A stretch of 64,000 bases of DNA, from assembly GCF_902506425.1 (NCBI RefSeq), contig NZ_LR732469.1, positions 1,615,001 through 1,679,000 of the forward strand. Direction: 5' to 3'. Under the pieces are notes generated by a model. It saw nothing but the letters and a program-made list of their open reading frames with translations. It made no database searches and was not told the origin of the DNA. This DNA is from Novosphingobium sp. 9U (GTDB lineage Bacteria; Pseudomonadota; Alphaproteobacteria; Sphingomonadales; Sphingomonadaceae). A program made the position numbers and the translations under genes. Of the stretch, positions 19,616-28,841 are shown piece after piece (the stretch's first letter is position 1; every line of letters starts with the position of its first letter).

Positions 19616-21358
19616 GTGAGTGAAGAGCGCAGCGGCGCGAACATCCTGGTCGAAAGTCTCGTGCGGCAGGGAGTCGAATTCGTATTCGGCTACCCGGGCG
19701 GCGCGGTACTGCCGATTTACGATGCTTTGTTCCAGGACGAGCGCATTCGTCATGTCCTGGTCCGCCACGAAGCCGGCGCGGCTCATGCGGCCGAGGGCTA
19801 TGCCCGTTCCACGGGCAAGCCTGGGGTCGTGCTCGTCACCTCGGGCCCAGGCGCGACCAACGCGATGACCGGCGTGGCGGATGCGTTTCTCGACTCGATC
19901 CCGCTGGTCGTCATCACTGGCCAGGTCCCGACTGCGCTGATCGGCTCGGACGCGTTCCAGGAAGCCGACACCATCGGCATGTCGCGCCACTGCACCAAGC
20001 ACAACTACCTGGTGCGGGACCCGGCCGAACTTGCGTCGATCATCGACGAGGCCTTCCAGATCGCCACGACGGGTCGCCCTGGGCCGGTGCTGATCGACAT
20101 TCCCAAGGACGTGCAGATCGCCCAGGCCTTGTGGCACCATGGCGCGCCGCAGCGGCGCAACCGCTACTCGCCCAAAACCGAAGCCCCGTCCGCCGACATA
20201 GCGCTGGCCGTCGACATGCTCGCGGCGGCGACGCGCCCGGTGTTCTACACAGGCGGTGGCGTCATCAACTCGGGTCCCCGCGCCTCTGCACTGCTGCGTG
20301 AGCTACAGGAGAAGGTGGGCGCGCCGGTTACCTCGACGCTGATGGGCCTGGGTGCGTTCCCGGCTGACAGCAAGGACTGGCTCGGCATGTTGGGCATGCA
20401 CGGCACCTTCGAAGCGAACATGGCGATGAACCAGGCCGACCTGATCCTGTGCGTCGGCGCGCGCTTCGACGATCGCGTCACCGGACGGCTCGACGCGTTC
20501 TCGCCTGACAGCAAGAAGATCCACATCGACATCGATCGCTCCTCCATCAACAAGACGGTCGAGGTCGACCTGCCCCTGGTCGGCGACTGCGCACTGGTGC
20601 TGGAGCAGATCCTGGCCGAATGGGGCGGCCGCAACGGCCAGGACCTTACGGCCTGGCACGCCTGCGTCGATCAGTGGCGCAGCCGCAACAGCCTATCCTA
20701 CCCGCGCTCGGCCGAGGCGATCGCCCCCCAGTACGCGGTGCAACGCCTCTTCGAGCTGACGCGTGATCGCGATCCGATCATCTCGACCGAGGTCGGACAG
20801 CACCAGATGTGGGCGGCGCAGCACTTCCACTTCTTCGCGCCGAACCGCTGGCTGACTTCGGGCGGCCTCGGCACCATGGGCTACGGTCTGCCCGCAGCCA
20901 TCGGCGCGCAGTGCGGCGCGCCCGACAAGCTGGTGATCGACATCGCTGGCGACGCCTCAATCCAGATGAACATCCAGGAGATGGGCACCGCCACGCAGTA
21001 CCGCCTGCCGGTCAAGGTGTTCATCCTCAACAACGAGTGGATGGGCATGGTGCGCCAGTGGCAGGAACTTACGTACGAGAGCCGCTACTCGAACTCGTAC
21101 TCGGACAGCCTTCCCGACTTCGTGAAACTGGCCGAGGCCTACGGCTGGAAGGGCATCCGCATCGAGGACGAGAGCCAGCTGGACGCCGGCATCCAGGCGA
21201 TGATCGACCATGACGGCCCCGTCATCGTTGACTGCCTCGTCGCCAAGGACACCAACTGCTTCCCGATGATCCCCAGCGGCGCGGCGCACACCGAGATGCT
21301 GCTCCACGGCGACGAAGTGGTCGGCACCGTGAGCGACGAAGCCAAGGCGCTGGTCTGA
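19616..21358 (+). CDS. ilvB: Acetolactate synthase large (catalytic) subunit
   Basis: Thiamine-diphosphate/FAD enzyme of valine, leucine and isoleucine synthesis; 580 residues. It starts with GTG (SEERSGANILVESLVRQG) with AAGGAC upstream. The TPP-activating Glu lies in RHEAGAAHAAEGYAR (about residue 49); the FAD region follows LGMHGTFEANMAMNQ; the TPP-binding GDASIQMN...NN motif spans about 442-470. It is followed after 13 bases by the regulatory subunit gene. The upstream leader contains two hairpins (see separate entry). Confidence 0.97.
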   Translation: MSEERSGANILVESLVRQGVEFVFGYPGGAVLPIYDALFQDERIRHVLVRHEAGAAHAAEGYARSTGKPGVVLVTSGPGATNAMTGVADAFLDSIPLVVITGQVPTALIGSDAFQEADTIGMSRHCTKHNYLVRDPAELASIIDEAFQIATTGRPGPVLIDIPKDVQIAQALWHHGAPQRRNRYSPKTEAPSADIALAVDMLAAATRPVFYTGGGVINSGPRASALLRELQEKVGAPVTSTLMGLGAFPADSKDWLGMLGMHGTFEANMAMNQADLILCVGARFDDRVTGRLDAFSPDSKKIHIDIDRSSINKTVEVDLPLVGDCALVLEQILAEWGGRNGQDLTAWHACVDQWRSRNSLSYPRSAEAIAPQYAVQRLFELTRDRDPIISTEVGQHQMWAAQHFHFFAPNRWLTSGGLGTMGYGLPAAIGAQCGAPDKLVIDIAGDASIQMNIQEMGTATQYRLPVKVFILNNEWMGMVRQWQELTYESRYSNSYSDSLPDFVKLAEAYGWKGIRIEDESQLDAGIQAMIDHDGPVIVDCLVAKDTNCFPMIPSGAAHTEMLLHGDEVVGTVSDEAKALV

Positions 21359-21371
21359 GGACACTGATACC

Positions 21372-21887
21372 ATGAAGATCCACAAGGCCGCGGAGGAGCG
21401 GCACGTCCTCACTGTGACCGTCGACAACGAGGCGGGCATCCTGGCCCGCATCGCCGGCATGTTCACCGCGCGCGGTTATAACATCGACAGCCTGACCGTG
21501 GCCGACATCACGGACAACCACTCGGTCAGCCGGATCACCATCGTCACGCACGGGCCGCAGAACGTGGTCGACCAGATTCGCCACCAGCTCGAGCGCCTGG
21601 TGCCGGTGCACAAGGTGGTCGATCTCACCGAGAACGGCCCTTACGTCGAGCGCGAGCTGGCGCTGATCAAGGTCGCCGGCACCGGCGAGAAGCGGGTGGA
21701 GGCGCTGCGCGTGGCGGAGATCTTCCGCGCCCGGCCAGTCGACACCACCACCGAGAGCTTCGTGTTCGAACTGACCGGCGCGCCCGACAAGATCGACAGC
21801 TTCGTGGCACTCATGCGCGATCTCGGCCTGGTCGAAGTCGGCCGGACCGGCATCGTCGGCATGATCCGCGGCGCCACCGAAGCCTGA
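21372..21887 (+). CDS. ilvN: Acetolactate synthase small (regulatory) subunit
   Basis: A 171-residue ACT-domain protein that confers valine feedback inhibition on IlvB. The N-terminal ACT domain reads HVLTVTVDNEAGILARIAGM, then FTARGYNIDSLTV (residues about 10-45). The C-terminal half (ELALIKVAGTGEKRVEALR onward) is the second ACT-like domain. It is also called ilvH in some genomes. It lies 13 bases after ilvB, clearly the same operon. Confidence 0.97.
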   Translation: MKIHKAAEERHVLTVTVDNEAGILARIAGMFTARGYNIDSLTVADITDNHSVSRITIVTHGPQNVVDQIRHQLERLVPVHKVVDLTENGPYVERELALIKVAGTGEKRVEALRVAEIFRARPVDTTTESFVFELTGAPDKIDSFVALMRDLGLVEVGRTGIVGMIRGATEA

Positions 21888-21895
21888 ACCCGTAA

Positions 21896-23050
<1,155 letters not shown>

Positions 23051-23097
23051 TCGCCAAGCCACGGGTGACACCACCCGAAACGCTTTGACATGGAACC

Positions 23098-23144
23098 TCC
23101 TCCGGGGCAGCAGGTTGCGCGAGCAACTTTGCTTCCCCGGAGGA
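23098..23144 (+). promoter_or_regulatory. Long hairpin sequestering the yceI ribosome binding site
   Basis: Bases 23098-23112 pair with 23130-23144 (15 positions, a single C-T mismatch), and the interior 23114-23118 / 23123-23127 pairs again around a GCGA tetraloop. The 3' arm contains the GGAGGA Shine-Dalgarno of the next gene, whose ATG is at 23150. GGAAC (23092-23096), 16 bases and GGTT (23113-23116) resemble a sigma-EcfG promoter; if used, the transcript would lack the 5' arm. No T-run follows, so a simple terminator is less likely. Confidence 0.6.
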
Positions 23145-23149
23145 ACTCC

Positions 23150-23797
23150 ATGCGCCGCATTCTCGCTTCCGTTGCCGCTCTCGCCATCATCGGCACCGCG
23201 CCATTGTGGGCTCAGGGTGCGCCATCCGCTCCGGGCCAGAAGAACGCCGCGCTGATCACCGGCGGCACCTATCAGGCCGATCCGGCCCACACCCTGGTCG
23301 AGTGGGAGCTGAGCCACCTCGGATTCTCGCCATACTTCGGCATCTTCGGAGATGTCACCGGCACACTGACGATCGATCCCAAGGATCCGCAGAACGCCAA
23401 GGTTTCGGTGACGATCCCGATCAGCAAGGTGACCACCGCCAACTCGGCACTCACCGCGCACTTGCTGCGCGCGCCCAAGGACGCAGCCGGCAAGCCCGAC
23501 TTCTTCGGCCCCTCGCCCGCCGACGCGACCTTCGTCTCGACGTCGGTTAAGCCCACCGGCACGGGCAAGGCCAATGTGACCGGTAACCTGACGTTCAACG
23601 GCGTGACCAAGCCGGTGACCCTGGCGACCACCTTCTACGGGGCCGGCAAGATGCCTGCGCAGATGGGCGGCTCGGAGAACGTCGGCTTCGAGGCGACCAG
23701 CACCATCAAGCGTAGCGACTTCGGCTTCAGCAACATGGTGCCGATGCTGTCGGACGAAGTGAAGCTGAAGATCGCTGCGGCGTTCACCAAGAAGTGA
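23150..23797 (+). CDS. YceI family periplasmic lipid-binding protein
   Basis: A 215-residue exported protein with a signal peptide (MRRILASVAALAIIGTAPLWA). The lipocalin-like YceI domain runs about residues 38-213 (YQADPAHTLVEWELSHLGFS, FFGPSPADATF, GNLTFNGVTKPVTL, and GFEATSTIKRSDFGF). YceI proteins bind isoprenoid or fatty-acid chains in the periplasm. The start follows GGAGGA at 23139-23144, which is buried in a long hairpin. The stop overlaps the GTG start of the next gene by 4 bases. Confidence 0.93.
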   Translation: MRRILASVAALAIIGTAPLWAQGAPSAPGQKNAALITGGTYQADPAHTLVEWELSHLGFSPYFGIFGDVTGTLTIDPKDPQNAKVSVTIPISKVTTANSALTAHLLRAPKDAAGKPDFFGPSPADATFVSTSVKPTGTGKANVTGNLTFNGVTKPVTLATTFYGAGKMPAQMGGSENVGFEATSTIKRSDFGFSNMVPMLSDEVKLKIAAAFTKK

Positions 23798-24159
23798 GCC
23801 GGCTTGGCCTCGCTGCGAGCATGGCGGCATTAGCCACGCTCGCAGGCTGCGCGGCGCAAGGTGAGGCTCGCCCCGAGCCCGCCTCCACTTCGCCACGGCC
23901 GCCCCTGCCCGGCGCTCCTCCACCGCCGCCCCCTCCTCCTGCGCCGGTCGGAAGCGATGCGTGCGGCGCGTCCAAGGTGGCAAGTTACATCGGTGTGCAG
24001 CGAACCGATGAAGTGATCGCCAAGATCAAATCCGCGTCGGGCGCGCAGGCGCTCCGGGTGGTCGGTCCGCACGATGCCATGACGATGGACTTCCGCGAGG
24101 ATCGTCTGACGGTGACTACCGACGAGGCCGGCCGCATCAAGACACTGCGCTGCGTCTGA
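23794..24159 (+). CDS. Lipoprotein with peptidase inhibitor I78 domain
   Basis: A 121-residue exported protein that starts with GTG in a 4-base overlap with yceI. The signal peptide ends in a lipobox (ALATLAGC, Cys about residue 19). A Pro-rich linker (about 33-50, PPPPPPPAP) follows, then a domain of about 65 residues starting DACGASKVASYIG with DFREDRLTVTTDEAGRI and a terminal Cys; this matches the I78 serine-peptidase inhibitor family. It may protect the periplasm or outer membrane. Coupling to YceI suggests a shared envelope role, which is inference. Confidence 0.82.
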   Translation: MSRLGLAASMAALATLAGCAAQGEARPEPASTSPRPPLPGAPPPPPPPPAPVGSDACGASKVASYIGVQRTDEVIAKIKSASGAQALRVVGPHDAMTMDFREDRLTVTTDEAGRIKTLRCV

Positions 24160-24167
24160 ATGTCCGT

Positions 24168-24190
24168 CGAACCGGGTCAAGCCCGGTTCG
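24168..24190 (+). terminator. Hairpin after the I78 gene, no T-run
   Basis: Perfect 9-bp stem CGAACCGGG (24168-24176) / CCCGGTTCG (24182-24190) with loop TCAAG, 8 bases after the stop codon. It lacks a T-run, so it may be a Rho-dependent end, an mRNA-stabilising hairpin or a short repeat. Confidence 0.4.
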
Positions 24191-24245
24191 GCGCTGGCCA
24201 ACTCCACCCTTTACTTTCGCGGCTCCGCTCGCCATAGGCAGCACC

Positions 24246-24296
24246 ATGTCTCTCCAGCTCGGCCTCCTTCTGCGACTTACCCGCCCTTGGGCGTGA
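24246..24296 (+). CDS. Putative leucine-rich leader peptide of leuA
   Basis: A 16-codon reading frame MSLQLGLLLRLTRPWA with six Leu codons, 100 bases upstream of leuA. Leader peptides rich in the end-product amino acid are the hallmark of ribosome-mediated attenuation. The ribosome binding site is weak (ATAGGC). The last codons (24284-24293) can pair with 24327-24336. No transcript evidence exists here, and a chance Leu-rich frame is possible, but the combination with position and pairing is suggestive. Confidence 0.55.
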   Translation: MSLQLGLLLRLTRPWA

Positions 24297-24336
24297 GACC
24301 GCGCGTCGGCTGATCGGCGCGCTCGGCGCCCAGGGG
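24284..24336 (+). promoter_or_regulatory. Attenuator-like pairing region of leuA
   Basis: CCCTTGGGCG (24284-24293, at the end of the leader frame) pairs with CGCCCAGGGG (24327-24336), 10 bp with one wobble. It encloses a second stem GCGCGTCGG (24301-24309) / TCGGCGCGC (24314-24322), 9 bp with two wobbles. A ribosome at the leader stop (24294-24296) would cover the outer arm, while one stalled at the Leu codons would not. An alternative stem 24316-24320 / 24326-24330 competes. There is no U-run, so control may be Rho-dependent or translational. Confidence 0.5.
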
Positions 24337-24395
24337 ATCGAAGCCACACGCACCCGCCAGACCAAGGCCGCAGAATACCCGAGCGAGACACTCCC

Positions 24396-26063
24396 ATGAC
24401 CATGCTGAAAAACCCCTCGGTCAAGTACCGACCGTTCCCGCAAGTCGATCTGCCCGATCGCCAATGGCCCACCCGCACGATCACGCACGCCCCGCGCTGG
24501 CTCTCCACCGACTTGCGCGACGGCAACCAGGCGCTGATCGACCCGATGGGCGCGGAGAAGAAGACGCGCTTCTTCGACCTGCTGGTAAAAGTCGGCCTGA
24601 AGGAGATCGAAGTCGGCTTCCCCGCCGCCGGCTCCACCGAGTTCGACTTCATCCGCGGGCTGGTCGACACCGGCCGCATCCCTGAGGACGTGCTGGTCCA
24701 GGTGCTCACCCAGAGCCGCCAGGACCTGATCGAGACCTCGTTCGCGAGCCTGGCAGGCGTGCACGCGGCCATCGTCCACCTCTACAACGCGGTCTCGCCG
24801 CTGTGGCGCCAGGTGGTGTTCGGCATGGAGCGGCACGAGATCCGCGCCATTGCCGAGAACGGCGCCAAGGTCCTGCGCGACCAGGCGGCCAAGTATCCGC
24901 AGACCAAGTGGCACTTCGAGTACAGCCCGGAGACGTTCTCCACCGCCGAACTCGACTTCTCGCTGGAGTGCTGCGAGGCGGTGATGGACATCCTCCAGCC
25001 CAGCCCCGAGCACCCGATCATCCTGAACCTGCCGGCGACGGTCGAGGCGGCGACGCCCAATATCTACGCCGACCAGATCGAATACTTCTGCCGCAACCTG
25101 CCCAACCGCGAGAGCGCGGTGATCAGCTTGCACACCCACAACGACCGCGGCACCGGCGTGGCGGCGGCCGAATTGGGCCTGATGGCGGGCGCTGATCGCG
25201 TCGAGGGTTGCCTGTTCGGCAACGGTGAGCGCACCGGTAACTGCTGCCTCGTGACGGTTGGCCTCAACCTCTACACGCAGGGCGTCGACCCCGGCCTCGA
25301 CTTCTCGGACATCGACGAGGTGATCCAGACGGTCGAGTACTGCAACCAGCTCAAGGTAGCGGAGCGTCATCCCTACGGCGGCGAACTGGTGTTCACTGCA
25401 TTCTCCGGCAGCCATCAGGACGCGATCAAGAAGGGCTTTGCGGCGCAGGAAACGCGCAATGACCAGCTCTGGGCGGTACCCTATCTGCCGATCGACCCGG
25501 CGGACCTTGGCCGCAGCTACGAGGCGGTGATCCGCGTCAATTCGCAGAGCGGCAAGGGCGGCTTCGCCTGGGTGATCGAGCAGGATCAGGGCCTGAAGCT
25601 GCCCAAACGCATGCAGGCGCACTTCTCGCGCCATGTGCAGGAACTGGCCGACGAGCTCGGCCGTGAACTGCAGGCGAGCGACATCTGGGACGTGTTCCGG
25701 CGCGCCTACCGGCTGGATGGGGAACAGCGCTACCAGCTGATTGACTGGGATGAGGGTCGCACGTCCGATGGCACGCGCCTGTTCTCGGGCAAGATCGGCG
25801 TCGAGGGGCGCGAGCAGTCGGTATCGGGCCGCGGCAATGGGTTGATCTCGTCGGTCACCGCGACGCTGAAGGACAGCTTCGGCGTCGAGCTCGAGGTCAA
25901 GGATTACGCCGAGCACTCAATGGGCCAGAGCTCGGACGCACGCGCGGCGGCTTACGTCGAGTGCGTGCTGCCCGATGGGCGGACAGTATGGGGTGTGGGC
26001 ATCGACGAGGATGTCGCCACAGCCAGCGTGCGCGCTGTGCTGAGCGCGGCCAACGCAGCTTGA
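24396..26063 (+). CDS. leuA: 2-isopropylmalate synthase, long LeuA2-type
   Basis: First committed enzyme of leucine synthesis; condenses acetyl-CoA with 2-ketoisovalerate. It is 555 residues. The HMGL-like catalytic barrel includes STDLRDGNQALIDPM (about residues 45-59) and the metal-binding HTHNDRG (about 242-248) with GNGERTGNCCL. The C-terminal LeuA regulatory domain (about 430-555) mediates leucine feedback. Start MTMLKNPSVKYRPF; Met3 is an alternative. A Leu-rich leader peptide candidate lies upstream. Confidence 0.97.
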   Translation: MTMLKNPSVKYRPFPQVDLPDRQWPTRTITHAPRWLSTDLRDGNQALIDPMGAEKKTRFFDLLVKVGLKEIEVGFPAAGSTEFDFIRGLVDTGRIPEDVLVQVLTQSRQDLIETSFASLAGVHAAIVHLYNAVSPLWRQVVFGMERHEIRAIAENGAKVLRDQAAKYPQTKWHFEYSPETFSTAELDFSLECCEAVMDILQPSPEHPIILNLPATVEAATPNIYADQIEYFCRNLPNRESAVISLHTHNDRGTGVAAAELGLMAGADRVEGCLFGNGERTGNCCLVTVGLNLYTQGVDPGLDFSDIDEVIQTVEYCNQLKVAERHPYGGELVFTAFSGSHQDAIKKGFAAQETRNDQLWAVPYLPIDPADLGRSYEAVIRVNSQSGKGGFAWVIEQDQGLKLPKRMQAHFSRHVQELADELGRELQASDIWDVFRRAYRLDGEQRYQLIDWDEGRTSDGTRLFSGKIGVEGREQSVSGRGNGLISSVTATLKDSFGVELEVKDYAEHSMGQSSDARAAAYVECVLPDGRTVWGVGIDEDVATASVRAVLSAANAA

Positions 26064-26070
26064 ACCGATC

Positions 26071-26093
26071 TCCTCTCCCCGCCGGGGAGAGGA
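26071..26093. repeat. Short palindromic repeat (TCCTCTCCCC-GCC-GGGGAGAGGA)
   Basis: Perfect 10-bp inverted repeat with a 3-base loop, between the convergent leuA and MaoC-type genes. Closely related units occur at 44435-44460 and 44572-44588, so it belongs to a dispersed intergenic family. It may also act as a bidirectional transcription barrier. Confidence 0.7.
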
Positions 26094-26103
26094 TACGGGT
26101 GGC

Positions 26104-27267
26104 TCAGCCCTTCTTCGGCAGCTTGATCTCGGCCGTTCCGGTGCACATCGTGACGCCGCGCTGGTTGACCATCTTGTGCTTGACGTGGATCAGGTTGCGA
26201 CCTTCCTCATCCACCGTCTTGTCGATCACTTCGGCGGTCTGGATGGTCACATCGCCCGTCAGTGCCGGCCCGCGATAGTTGGCGGTCGAGTGCACCACGC
26301 CGCCGTGCTCGCCGGCCCATCCCGACAGGTAATCCGTCACCCAGCTGCCCATCGAGGCGCCGTAGCCATAGCCGCGCGGCATGCCGATCTTGCGGGCGAA
26401 CTTGGGGAACAGGTGCCCGCGCGAGGGGCCGAAGTAGGCGCCATCGGTAAGCCACGGGTTGACCAGCATCATGTCCGGATCGTTCTCGTGACCCGCCATT
26501 TCGGGCGTGAAGCCCATCGCGAGGAGGTCCTGCTTGCGCAGGTTCATCGAACCCCAGGTGTTGACGATGAAGGCGCGCCACTCGGTGGTGAAGCTGGCGA
26601 TCGAGTGCGGGCCGAACACGCGCTCGGGCAAGTCGTCGCCGACCTGGACGTCGTCCCACCAGCGCTCCTTGTGGCCGAGGTCGTGCAGCATCTGCACCCA
26701 AGCGAACTTACGGTCCATCAGCGCGTCGAGCTCCTCGTCGCCCCACTCCGGCTCGTCGAAATCGTCCTGGTTGACCTTGTCGCCGCCGGCCGCCGCCGAG
26801 TAGCGGATCGAGGTGGAGCGCTGCTTGGCGATGGGGTCGCCGTGCTGGTTGGCATAGTTGTTGTCGCCGCGCTGGAACACGGTCGGACCAAAGCCCGTGT
26901 CCTTCACGGTGTAGTCGAACGGAATGCGCGTATTGGTGATCGTGTCGCCGGCAGACACCTTCGCGTCGTAGAACCACCACTCGTCGCCGCCGAACAGCAG
27001 GTGCGAGTTGGGCAGGCAGCCGACGCAGGCCGGGGCGGCGCCGTGGCCATCGTCGGTCGCGATAGCGAAGCTTTGCGGCGCCACGATCTTGCCGTAGCGG
27101 CTCTCGGCGGCGAACTTCGGATCGTAGTGCAGCAGGTTGGGATAGTGCATGGCGTGCACCCAGCGGCGAATGTCGTTGTTGCCGATCGGCTCGCGCAAGG
27201 TCGAGGTGTCCATAACCTTGCCCAGGTAGTTGTCGATATCCGAGGTATCGAGCGTCTGCGTCGCCAT
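26104..27267 (-). CDS. Acyl-CoA dehydratase, MaoC/FAS1-like double hotdog
   Basis: A 387-residue protein with two hotdog-like halves: an N-terminal FAS1-type dehydratase-like domain (about 20-170; IRRWVHAMHYPNLLHYDPKF) and a C-terminal MaoC-like domain (about 215-385; DDLPERVFGPHSIASF). MaoC proteins hydrate enoyl-CoA thioesters in fatty-acid, steroid or aromatic side-chain breakdown. The divergent neighbour is nitronate monooxygenase, with a palindromic operator candidate in between. The substrate is unknown. Confidence 0.82.
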   Translation of the reverse strand: MATQTLDTSDIDNYLGKVMDTSTLREPIGNNDIRRWVHAMHYPNLLHYDPKFAAESRYGKIVAPQSFAIATDDGHGAAPACVGCLPNSHLLFGGDEWWFYDAKVSAGDTITNTRIPFDYTVKDTGFGPTVFQRGDNNYANQHGDPIAKQRSTSIRYSAAAGGDKVNQDDFDEPEWGDEELDALMDRKFAWVQMLHDLGHKERWWDDVQVGDDLPERVFGPHSIASFTTEWRAFIVNTWGSMNLRKQDLLAMGFTPEMAGHENDPDMMLVNPWLTDGAYFGPSRGHLFPKFARKIGMPRGYGYGASMGSWVTDYLSGWAGEHGGVVHSTANYRGPALTGDVTIQTAEVIDKTVDEEGRNLIHVKHKMVNQRGVTMCTGTAEIKLPKKG

Positions 27268-27415
27268 GGTGTTCTCCCTCTCTTCCGGCCGCCTGTGTAA
27301 TCGACAGTGCTGCCTATTACATGGTGCGTAGGCGAGGTCACGTGCTAACCGTCACGTCTGCCCGGCATCGCGCGTGCGTCTCTCGACAGGGCTGCGCGCG
27401 CGCACTATGCGACGA

Positions 27416-27433
27416 TTTAACCGCACGATTAAA
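27416..27433. promoter_or_regulatory. Palindromic operator candidate upstream of nitronate monooxygenase
   Basis: The 18-base site TTTAACCGCACGATTAAA is a near-palindrome (14 of 18 symmetric) ending 11 bases before the ATG at 27445. A close relative (15 of its 16 core bases shared by the pattern TTAA-C-CG-C-N-CG-N-TTAA, differing at two positions) lies at 51124-51139. It looks like a TetR-type binding site; no regulator gene is adjacent. The 177-base divergent gap otherwise shows no obvious signal. Confidence 0.5.
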
Positions 27434-27444
27434 CGGAGCCGTCG

Positions 27445-28398
27445 ATGCCTCTGCCCGCGCCCTTCTCGCAGCTGCGCCTGCCGGTGATTGCCGCGCCGAT
27501 GTTCATCGTGTCGAACCCTGCACTGGTCATCGCGCAAGTACGCGCCGGCATCGTCGGCAGCTTCCCCGCCCTGAATGCCCGGCCAGCAAGCCAGCTCGAC
27601 GAATGGCTGCACGAGATCACCGAGGCGACTGTGGGATGCGCCGCACCCTTTGCGGTCAACCTGATCGTGCACAAGACCAACAACCGCCTGGAGGAAGACT
27701 TGGCGATCTGCGCCAAGTGGCGGGTGCCGCTGGTGATCACCTCGCTCGGCGCGCGCGAAGATGTGAACGCGGCGGTGCATGACTGGGGCGGCATGGTGCT
27801 GCACGATGTCATCGACGACGCTTTCGCACGCAAGGCGATCGCCAAGGGTGCGGACGGACTGATCGCCGTGGCGGCCGGCGCCGGTGGGCATGCCGGATCA
27901 CAGTCACCCTTCGCGCTGATGCAGGAGATCCGCAGCTGGTTCGAGGGACCGGTCGCGCTGTCCGGTGCGATCGCCAACGGTCGCTCGATCCTGGCGGCGC
28001 AGGCGCTGGGCGCGGACTTCGCCTATATCGGCACGCCGTGGATCGCGACGCCCGAGGCGAATGCGGTAGAGGGATACAAGCAGGCCATCGTCGATGGGCA
28101 TGCCGCCGACATCGTCAACTCGAACCTGTTCACCGGCGTGCACGGCAACTATCTGCGCACATCGATCACGGCCGCCGGCATGGACCCCGACAACCTGCCC
28201 GAGGGCGATGTCAGCACCATGAACTTCGGATCGGGCGGGACTTCGGCAGCCAAGGCCTGGCGTGACATCTGGGGCTCTGGCCAGGGTATCGGCGCTATCG
28301 AGGCGGTGGAGCCGGTGGCAGCGCGGGTCGAGCGAATGGCAGCGCAGTACGATGCTGCAGTCGCGGAACTGGCGGCGAAGACGCAGCGGGGCGATTAA
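27445..28398 (+). CDS. Nitronate monooxygenase (2-nitropropane dioxygenase family)
   Basis: A 317-residue FMN TIM-barrel enzyme that oxidises alkyl nitronates or related flavin substrates. The N-terminal IAAPMFIVSNP (FMN site), FAVNLIVHKTN, the GGHAGSQSPFALMQE motif with the candidate catalytic His, and LGADFAYIGTPWIATPEA are all family hallmarks. GGAG precedes the ATG, overlapping the edge of the palindromic operator. Homologues next to fatty acyl-CoA genes are often of unknown in vivo role. Confidence 0.9.
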   Translation: MPLPAPFSQLRLPVIAAPMFIVSNPALVIAQVRAGIVGSFPALNARPASQLDEWLHEITEATVGCAAPFAVNLIVHKTNNRLEEDLAICAKWRVPLVITSLGAREDVNAAVHDWGGMVLHDVIDDAFARKAIAKGADGLIAVAAGAGGHAGSQSPFALMQEIRSWFEGPVALSGAIANGRSILAAQALGADFAYIGTPWIATPEANAVEGYKQAIVDGHAADIVNSNLFTGVHGNYLRTSITAAGMDPDNLPEGDVSTMNFGSGGTSAAKAWRDIWGSGQGIGAIEAVEPVAARVERMAAQYDAAVAELAAKTQRGD

Positions 28399-28542
28399 GA
28401 TCCTTCGCTGCAAGGGGAGGCGGCAGACGCGTAGCCGCTGACAAAGGGGGAGTCACCGCTGGCGGAGTGCTCGACGGAGAAGGTTGCACCCCTCTACCAC
28501 CAGCTGCGCTGGCGGTCCCCCTCCCCTTGCAGAGGAGGATCT
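28398..28542. repeat. Intergenic inverted repeat (CTGCAAGGGGAGG family), copy 1
   Basis: Arms 28398-28420 and 28520-28542 are reverse complements at 21 of 23 positions and flank about 100 bases. The same arm sequence (CCCTTGCAGNGGAGGATCT) recurs at 59507-59656, so this is a dispersed element with a variable centre. The right arm runs into the stop codon of the next gene and the left arm overlaps the end of the nitronate monooxygenase gene. Confidence 0.75.
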
Positions 28543-28786
28543 AGACTTCGGAGAACTCCACCACCGGCCGGCTCTCACGCGTGCCCTTGTAGCGCGCGTC
28601 CGGATCGTTGGCGTCACCGGCGATCACGACGTGGTCGTCATGGACTTCCAGCAGCGTGCCGACGAACGGGAACCCATCGAGGCTCCCGGTGACACGATAG
28701 CTGACGGTGTCGCCGGCCTTGAACGTCGCCGGATCGAAGTTGAACTCGAAGGGGCAGGCCTCGCCCGTCTCACCCATGCCTTGCAT
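28541..28786 (-). CDS. Small soluble protein, unknown function
   Basis: An 81-residue acidic protein: MQGMGETGEACPFEFNFDPA, then DTVSYRVTGSLDGFPFVGTLLEVHDDHVVIA and a polar C terminus. The middle looks like a small beta-barrel (alternating hydrophobics with a central LLEVHDDHVVI). AAGGAGAG is well placed ahead of the ATG. I do not recognise a family. It follows ndk on the same strand, beyond the ndk terminator, so it is probably transcribed separately. Confidence 0.75.
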   Translation of the reverse strand: MQGMGETGEACPFEFNFDPATFKAGDTVSYRVTGSLDGFPFVGTLLEVHDDHVVIAGDANDPDARYKGTRESRPVVEFSEV

Positions 28787-28841
28787 CGCAACTCTCCTTT
28801 GCCCGCCAGACTACCGCACCGAGCCGCACTGGATCAAACGC

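Noticed and set aside
19501..19623. 40-codon frame ahead of ilvB as leader peptide
   Set aside because: No run of branched-chain residues, ends past the ilvB start, and begins with Arg/Pro/Gly codons typical of chance frames.
23085..23090. TTGACA as a -35 box for yceI
   Set aside because: No acceptable -10 at 16-18 bases; the spacing would place it within the GC-rich hairpin.
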